This document shows, piece after piece, positions 31,628-35,303 of a DNA stretch of 35,303 nt. The DNA is from an uncultured Eubacteriales bacterium. GTDB lineage: Bacteria; Bacillota; Clostridia; Oscillospirales; Acutalibacteraceae. The notes under the pieces were generated by a model that saw only the letters and a list, made by a program, of their open reading frames with translations, was not told the DNA's origin and did no database searches. The stretch is taken from the NCBI GenBank assembly GCA_902491475.1, contig CABUHY010000021.1, positions 1 through 35,303 on the forward strand, read 5' to 3'. Position 1 is the stretch's first letter. Every line of letters begins with the position of its first letter. The position numbers and the translations under genes were made by a program.

Positions 31628-32209
31628 TTATATTTGCTTAGCACCAATCGTTTTGGGAACTTTATAAAAAATACTTGCATGCTCATCGCCAACCTTAATT
31701 TGCTTAGTAGTACCATCCGGTTGCTTTTGATATTCAAAGCCACTGTAGTATTTAGGCAAATCAAAATGAATTTCATCATCGTTAAACAGCTCTTGAACAG
31801 TCAAATAAACTTCGTATGCAAATGCAGTATATATATCTTCACGGGTTATATGCTTTGCCCCTTTGGCTAAATTGTTATCTAACAGAGGCTTGTATCCAAG
31901 GTCATTAACAAAGTCTAGTCCTCCTATCAATCGCCATTCATCATCTCTATATAATTTAAAATGAATCTGAGAATCAAATATAACTACACTTCTATCACAT
32001 TCATCGTAATAATCCGTTTGCTGTGTCAAGCAATCATATTGCTTGTCCATTTTAATTATTTCTAATTGTCTTTTCAGCTCTTTAATTATCCCTGAATTAT
32101 GGATGGTATCTCTTAATTCAGAATATTCTTTATCCCTCCTTTTGCTTTTTGTTACCTTGATTATAATTATAATAGCCACAATTATAACCGCTACAATTAT
32201 CAGTTCCAT
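31628..32209 (-). CDS. AT-rich orphan with N-terminal membrane anchor
   Basis: 193 residues, unrecognised. Residues 3-18 are a nearly pure Ile/Val/Ala span, then a basic stop-transfer KVTKSKRRDK, a helical stretch (about 28-57) and a soluble domain with DEWRLIGGLDFVNDLGYKP and a C-terminal EHASIFYKVPKT segment. Probably a cytoplasmic-facing anchored protein. GGAGGAG precedes the ATG. Base use is markedly AT-richer than in the neighbours, and the promoter region contains a (TA)9 tract, both suggesting an acquired gene. Confidence 0.8.
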   Translation of the reverse strand: MELIIVAVIIVAIIIIIKVTKSKRRDKEYSELRDTIHNSGIIKELKRQLEIIKMDKQYDCLTQQTDYYDECDRSVVIFDSQIHFKLYRDDEWRLIGGLDFVNDLGYKPLLDNNLAKGAKHITREDIYTAFAYEVYLTVQELFNDDEIHFDLPKYYSGFEYQKQPDGTTKQIKVGDEHASIFYKVPKTIGAKQI

Positions 32210-32250
32210 ACTTTACTTTCTCCTCCACAAAATTTGTATTTAGTAATTCA

Positions 32251-32286
32251 ATTATATATATATATATATATTCAATACTCTGTCAG
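32251..32286 (-). promoter_or_regulatory. Promoter region with a (TA)9 tract
   Basis: On the minus strand TTGAAT (32270-32275) and TATAAT (32251-32256) flank the dinucleotide tract (32253-32271), giving a 13-bp spacer. An alternative is CTGACA (32281-32286) with TATATA (32258-32263), spacer 17. Either way repeat number changes promoter geometry. Confidence 0.5.
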
Positions 32287-32319
32287 CGTACTGTCGTAAA
32301 TTTTTTCATAAAACGGCAA

Positions 32320-32357
32320 AACCCCTCTTGAACAAGGCTGAGTGTTCAAGAGGGGTT
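32320..32357 (-). terminator. Terminator of the symporter gene
   Basis: A perfect 14-bp stem AACCCCTCTTGAAC/GTTCAAGAGGGGTT with a 10-nt loop, 22 bp after the stop. Confidence 0.85.
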
Positions 32358-32378
32358 ATTATCATTTATTATACTTCG

Positions 32379-33866
32379 TTATTCTATTACAATGCCTTCT
32401 TCTTTTCTCTTTTCGGCAAGCTCTTCGAGTATACGTTTTTTGTTGTCACCCGAAATTTTGTAGAAGAACATCGGTATCGCGCACAAAAGCAGGCTGATAC
32501 CGGGAACTATGGAGACAAGCGAGAACATTGCAAAGCGGTGTCCCGCCGCAAGGTCGGTCGCCGCCACTATTGCGGTCGAGCTGTACATCTTTTCGGGTTC
32601 AAGGCCGATAAACATATACATAAGGACAATACCCGAGGTTGCAAGCGCATTGCCAAGCTTGTTTACAAAGCCCTGACAAGCAGAACCGAGGCCGTTGTCT
32701 CTGAAGCCCGTTTTAAGCTCCATATAATCAAGGCAGTCGCCTATCATCGCGTATGAAATAACATTGAGTACGCCGAGCGGTATGCAGGAAATAAGCACAA
32801 ACGGAATACAGATGTAAAGATTCATTGTAAACCAACCGATAAGCGTTGTGAAAATGCTTGCGACAAAGCCGAGCAGACAGGTTACGATTACTATCTTTTT
32901 ATAGTCAAACTTTTTCATAAGCACGGGCATAAAGAGCATTGCGCCGAACATACCGACTATCGCGCAAACTTGGAATATCGTCTTGACGGAGGAAACGCTC
33001 GCCTCTATCGCCGCCACACGCTCTGCGTCCGAAAGTCCGCCGAGGTCGGGTCCTATGTAGAAAGCGTATCTTGCGACATGGACTGCCGCCGCCTGAACCA
33101 TATATCTGCCTGAGGAGAGTATGCCCATTGCGATAACAAGCATAAGGGGCTTGCATTTGAAAATTCTTGAAAGCTGGCTCGGTTCGCCGGGCTGAGGCTT
33201 TCTGTCGGGAATGACAACCCTTTCCTTAACCTTGAAATAGGAGTTTGCATACAGCAAAATTCCTATAACCACCGTGACGATTGCCATAATAAGATACTTT
33301 TTCTTGTTGTAATCAAGACCGTCAGCCGTGCCGAGGATTTTCGGGAGCGTAAGACCGATTACAAGGAACAGCACCTCGGGAACAGCCGAACCGACGCCGT
33401 TAAAGGTTCTGCCGAGGGAGATAACCTTTCCCCTCTCCTCCGCATCGGGAGTCAACACATTGGGCAGGCTCCAAAAAGGAACATCCGCCATGGTATATAT
33501 CATACCCCACGCAACATAGACAACGGCGGAATATACCATAAGCGCAGTCTTGTTAAGATTGGGACTTAAATACATAAGCACCGTAAATATACCTATCGGT
33601 ATTGCGGCATAAATTATATACGGTTTCATTTTGCCGCGTTTTGTGGTATGCCTGTCAACAATCATACCCATAAGCGGGTCGTTTATGGCGTCCCACACCC
33701 TTGCAAGAAGCATAAGCAACAGCACGAACATAGGCGTAAGCTGCAACACATTTAAGTAATAGTCGCTTATGTAGCTTGACATCATGGCGTAAATCATACC
33801 CTGACCCATAGCCGCAAAGCAAAATGAATACATTTCTTTTTTAGGAAGATAGTTTTTCGTTGACAT
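32379..33866 (-). CDS. GPH-type glycoside:cation symporter (MFS)
   Basis: 495 residues with about 12 membrane segments. The motif ARVWDAINDPLMGMIVDRHTTKRGKMKPYI carries the conserved cation-site aspartates and the loop 2-3 signature of the MelB/GPH family. Imports glycosides or oligosaccharides with Na+ or H+. A MelB-like GGAG ribosome site precedes the ATG, and a -10 TATAAT lies about 35 bp further upstream. Next to a fucosidase gene on the same strand, so fucosylated oligosaccharide uptake is plausible but inferred; separate terminators suggest separate transcripts. Confidence 0.9.
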   Translation of the reverse strand: MSTKNYLPKKEMYSFCFAAMGQGMIYAMMSSYISDYYLNVLQLTPMFVLLLMLLARVWDAINDPLMGMIVDRHTTKRGKMKPYIIYAAIPIGIFTVLMYLSPNLNKTALMVYSAVVYVAWGMIYTMADVPFWSLPNVLTPDAEERGKVISLGRTFNGVGSAVPEVLFLVIGLTLPKILGTADGLDYNKKKYLIMAIVTVVIGILLYANSYFKVKERVVIPDRKPQPGEPSQLSRIFKCKPLMLVIAMGILSSGRYMVQAAAVHVARYAFYIGPDLGGLSDAERVAAIEASVSSVKTIFQVCAIVGMFGAMLFMPVLMKKFDYKKIVIVTCLLGFVASIFTTLIGWFTMNLYICIPFVLISCIPLGVLNVISYAMIGDCLDYMELKTGFRDNGLGSACQGFVNKLGNALATSGIVLMYMFIGLEPEKMYSSTAIVAATDLAAGHRFAMFSLVSIVPGISLLLCAIPMFFYKISGDNKKRILEELAEKRKEEGIVIE

Positions 33867-33965
33867 GGCGCGCTCCTTTTTATAAAATTTCTTATTTCAA
33901 TTATACAATAAACCGAGCGTTCTTTGCAGTAGAAATAACAGGGCGATATTTGGTTAAAATAACGA

Positions 33966-33995
33966 AAAAGTGCCGGCAGAATTAACTGTCGGCAC
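33966..33995 (-). terminator. Terminator of the fucosidase gene
   Basis: GTGCCGGCAG (33970-33979) with CTGTCGGCAC (33986-33995), one mismatch; T5 follows on the minus strand. Confidence 0.88.
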
Positions 33996-34013
33996 AATTG
34001 TGTCTATTAAAAG

Positions 34014-35054
34014 TTATTCCCCGAGTTCGCGCCTTATACCGAGCTTGTCGGAAATCCTCATAAGATTTTCAATGTCGCCGTCTACAAGCCTGCCGTCCTT
34101 ATTCGGCGGAAGATTTATGACCGCAAGGTTTTGAGCGCCGAAAAGCGTTTTGCAATTCTTTACGACATTGTCAACATTCATAAGCGGCTTACCCTCGTAG
34201 GTGTCGGAATAGAACCAGTTGCCCGAGCTTCTCGAGCAGATTGTATATTCAAAAGGCATATAATATTTCTGACCGTTAAAGGTGTAAATTTTCGGGTCGT
34301 CCGCACGGCACATATTCGGGTCCCAGAGTCTGAAATCGGACGGGAACATACTTATCGGGTCGCCGTAGCGGTATTTTTCGGGAAGATAATTCTTGTCGGG
34401 CTTTGCTTTTTTCTCCTTGTATTTACCGATAGTGATATTTACGCCTATCTGGCACTGCGGCTGATTTGTCTTGACAAGGTTGTATATCCTGTCCAAGCCC
34501 CACCTGCGGCAAGCCTTATCCCAACCGCCGTCAAGCCAAAGTTCAACAACCTCGCCGTATCTGCCGTCGGTAAGCTCCGACAAATGCTTCAGCATATATT
34601 CAACATATTTTTCGTCGTCCTTATAGCATTTTTCGTGCCTGTCCCAAAGCGAATAGTAAAGTCCGAGCTTCACGCCGTACTTTTTGCACGCCTCGGAAAC
34701 AGCCTTGACGACATCGGTCTTTACGGGCGAATAATTTACGGAATATTCGGTGGTGTCGGTGTCCCAAAGGCAAAAACCGTCGTGGTGCTTTGTTATGAGA
34801 ACAACATAGTTCATACCCGCCTCATATGCGGTTCTGACCCATTGGTCGGCGTCGATTGCACTCGGTCTGTAGCTGTCAACGGGAAGCTTTCCGTCCGACC
34901 ACTCGGTGTTGTTAAAGGTGTTCATTCCGAAATGTATGAACATTCCGAATTTGCGCTCAATCTGCGCCAGCTGATACTTATTGGGCTCGGTTGCGGGGAC
35001 CTGCTCAACAGGATAGCTGTGTTCGGGATACGGTTTCTTTTTTCTGAAAAACAT
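34014..35054 (-). CDS. GH29-like alpha-L-fucosidase, catalytic domain only
   Basis: 346 residues from the ATG giving MFFRKKKPYPEH, with AGGTG 4 nt upstream; an ATG four codons earlier lacks a ribosome site. GH29 hallmarks: FGMFIHFGMNTF (36-47), ITKHHDGFCLWDT (87-99), LGLYYSLWDRH and ELWLDGGWD (171-179), where D175 is the expected nucleophile. No signal peptide, so probably acts in the cytoplasm on imported fucosides. Shorter than most GH29 enzymes (about 450) because the C-terminal beta-sandwich is missing, which is seen in some bacterial members. Its own promoter is TTGCTT-17-TACAAT. Confidence 0.9.
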   Translation of the reverse strand: MFFRKKKPYPEHSYPVEQVPATEPNKYQLAQIERKFGMFIHFGMNTFNNTEWSDGKLPVDSYRPSAIDADQWVRTAYEAGMNYVVLITKHHDGFCLWDTDTTEYSVNYSPVKTDVVKAVSEACKKYGVKLGLYYSLWDRHEKCYKDDEKYVEYMLKHLSELTDGRYGEVVELWLDGGWDKACRRWGLDRIYNLVKTNQPQCQIGVNITIGKYKEKKAKPDKNYLPEKYRYGDPISMFPSDFRLWDPNMCRADDPKIYTFNGQKYYMPFEYTICSRSSGNWFYSDTYEGKPLMNVDNVVKNCKTLFGAQNLAVINLPPNKDGRLVDGDIENLMRISDKLGIRRELGE

Positions 35055-35084
35055 AACGCACCTCATAATGTATTTGATGTTTAC

Positions 35085-35113
35085 ATTGTATCAGTTTTCG
35101 GAATACAAAGCAA
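35085..35113 (-). promoter_or_regulatory. Fucosidase promoter
   Basis: Minus strand: TTGCTT (35108-35113), 17-bp spacer, TACAAT (35085-35090), about 30 bp upstream of the start codon. Confidence 0.65.
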
Positions 35114-35156
35114 GCGAAACAGGAACGGATTTTCGGACAGCCGCAAAAGTTGATAG

Positions 35157-35248
35157 CGTAGGGCGGGGGCTTGCTCCCGCCGAAAAAATTTGCAGCTTTC
35201 GGCTTATAACAAATTGAAAATTTAACACAAACATAGGCTCCCTCTGAC
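35157..35248. repeat. Composite repeat, copy D, truncated
   Basis: In inverted orientation it matches about 7836-7935: GGCGGGGGCTTGCTCCCGCC (35162-35181), the CTTTCGGCTTATAACAAATT segment, and CACAAACATAGGCTCCCTC. The final hairpin stops after CTCCCTCTGAC, where other copies continue GAGGGAGC. Confidence 0.8.
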
Positions 35249-35303
35249 TGAAGCGACCCCCAAAGTTTAGACAAAATTAAATATTAAATTGCAAGTGAAT
35301 GAG
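35249..35303. mobile_element. Possible end of an IS3-family insertion sequence
   Basis: The repeat is interrupted by TGAAGCGACCCCCAAAGTTT (35249-35268) followed by AGACA. This has the TG start and the CCCCAAAGTT-GACA core of IS3-family (IS150-like) terminal repeats. Only 55 bp lie in the window, so no transposase is seen. Confidence 0.55.

Overview
The window looks like a chromosomal segment of a low-to-mid GC, Gram-positive gut Clostridium-class bacterium, probably Oscillospiraceae/Ruminococcaceae. This is inferred from strong AGGAGG-type ribosome sites, TTG starts, a glgB-glgC-glgD-glgA operon with the Firmicutes-type GlgD subunit, a UPF0210/ACT gene pair, MATE pumps next to cytidylate-kinase-like genes, and abundant palindromic intergenic repeats. 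Species cannot be assigned from the sequence alone.

Layout. 0.2-1.6 kb (-): ispE and an Rrf2 regulator. 1.7-3.4 kb (+): ACT-domain protein and UPF0210 protein. 3.7-7.4 kb: a divergent vitamin B6 locus, with a MocR/PdxR-like regulator (-) facing a pyridoxamine kinase, an ECF substrate-binding subunit, a small radical SAM enzyme and a Cys-rich mini-protein (+). 7.4-8.4 kb: a gene-free block of stacked palindromic repeats. 8.4-14.7 kb (-): the glycogen operon, read glgB, glgC, glgD, a zinc-ribbon/membrane protein of unknown role, glgA. 14.8-20.9 kb (-): eight tightly packed phage-type genes read TerS, TerL, portal, protease/scaffold, major capsid and three neck proteins, closed by a terminator, with no tail, lysis, replication, integrase or repressor gene. 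21.1-21.3 kb (+): tRNA-Met and tRNA-Glu with a consensus promoter. 21.3-22.3 kb: a second repeat block, with a damaged copy of the tRNA-Glu 3' end and an array of tiny hairpins.

22.3-27.4 kb (-): two MATE efflux loci separated by an ArsR plus flavodoxin/ferredoxin pair. The first MATE gene is preceded by a MarR gene whose promoter carries two near-identical palindromes and whose only well-placed start codon is ACG. 27.6-28.4 kb (+): a LysR regulator divergent from the kinase/MATE pair. 28.6-29.5 kb (-): an unrecognised membrane protein. 29.8-31.3 kb (+): a PHP phosphoesterase and a hypothetical protein. 31.4-32.2 kb (-): a 57-residue Cys-rich protein and an AT-rich membrane-anchored orphan whose promoter contains a (TA)9 tract. 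32.4-35.1 kb (-): a GPH-type sugar symporter and a GH29-like alpha-L-fucosidase, then a repeat copy broken by what looks like the end of an IS3-family element at the window edge.

The most interesting item is the head-only phage module: every gene is open, catalytic residues are intact, genes overlap or nearly touch, and the cluster has its own promoter/operator-like region and terminator. That fits a retained particle/DNA-packaging unit (capsid-forming satellite core, gene-transfer-like or domesticated capsid) at least as well as a random prophage remnant. Function is inference. All calls come from reading sequence motifs; no database search was possible.
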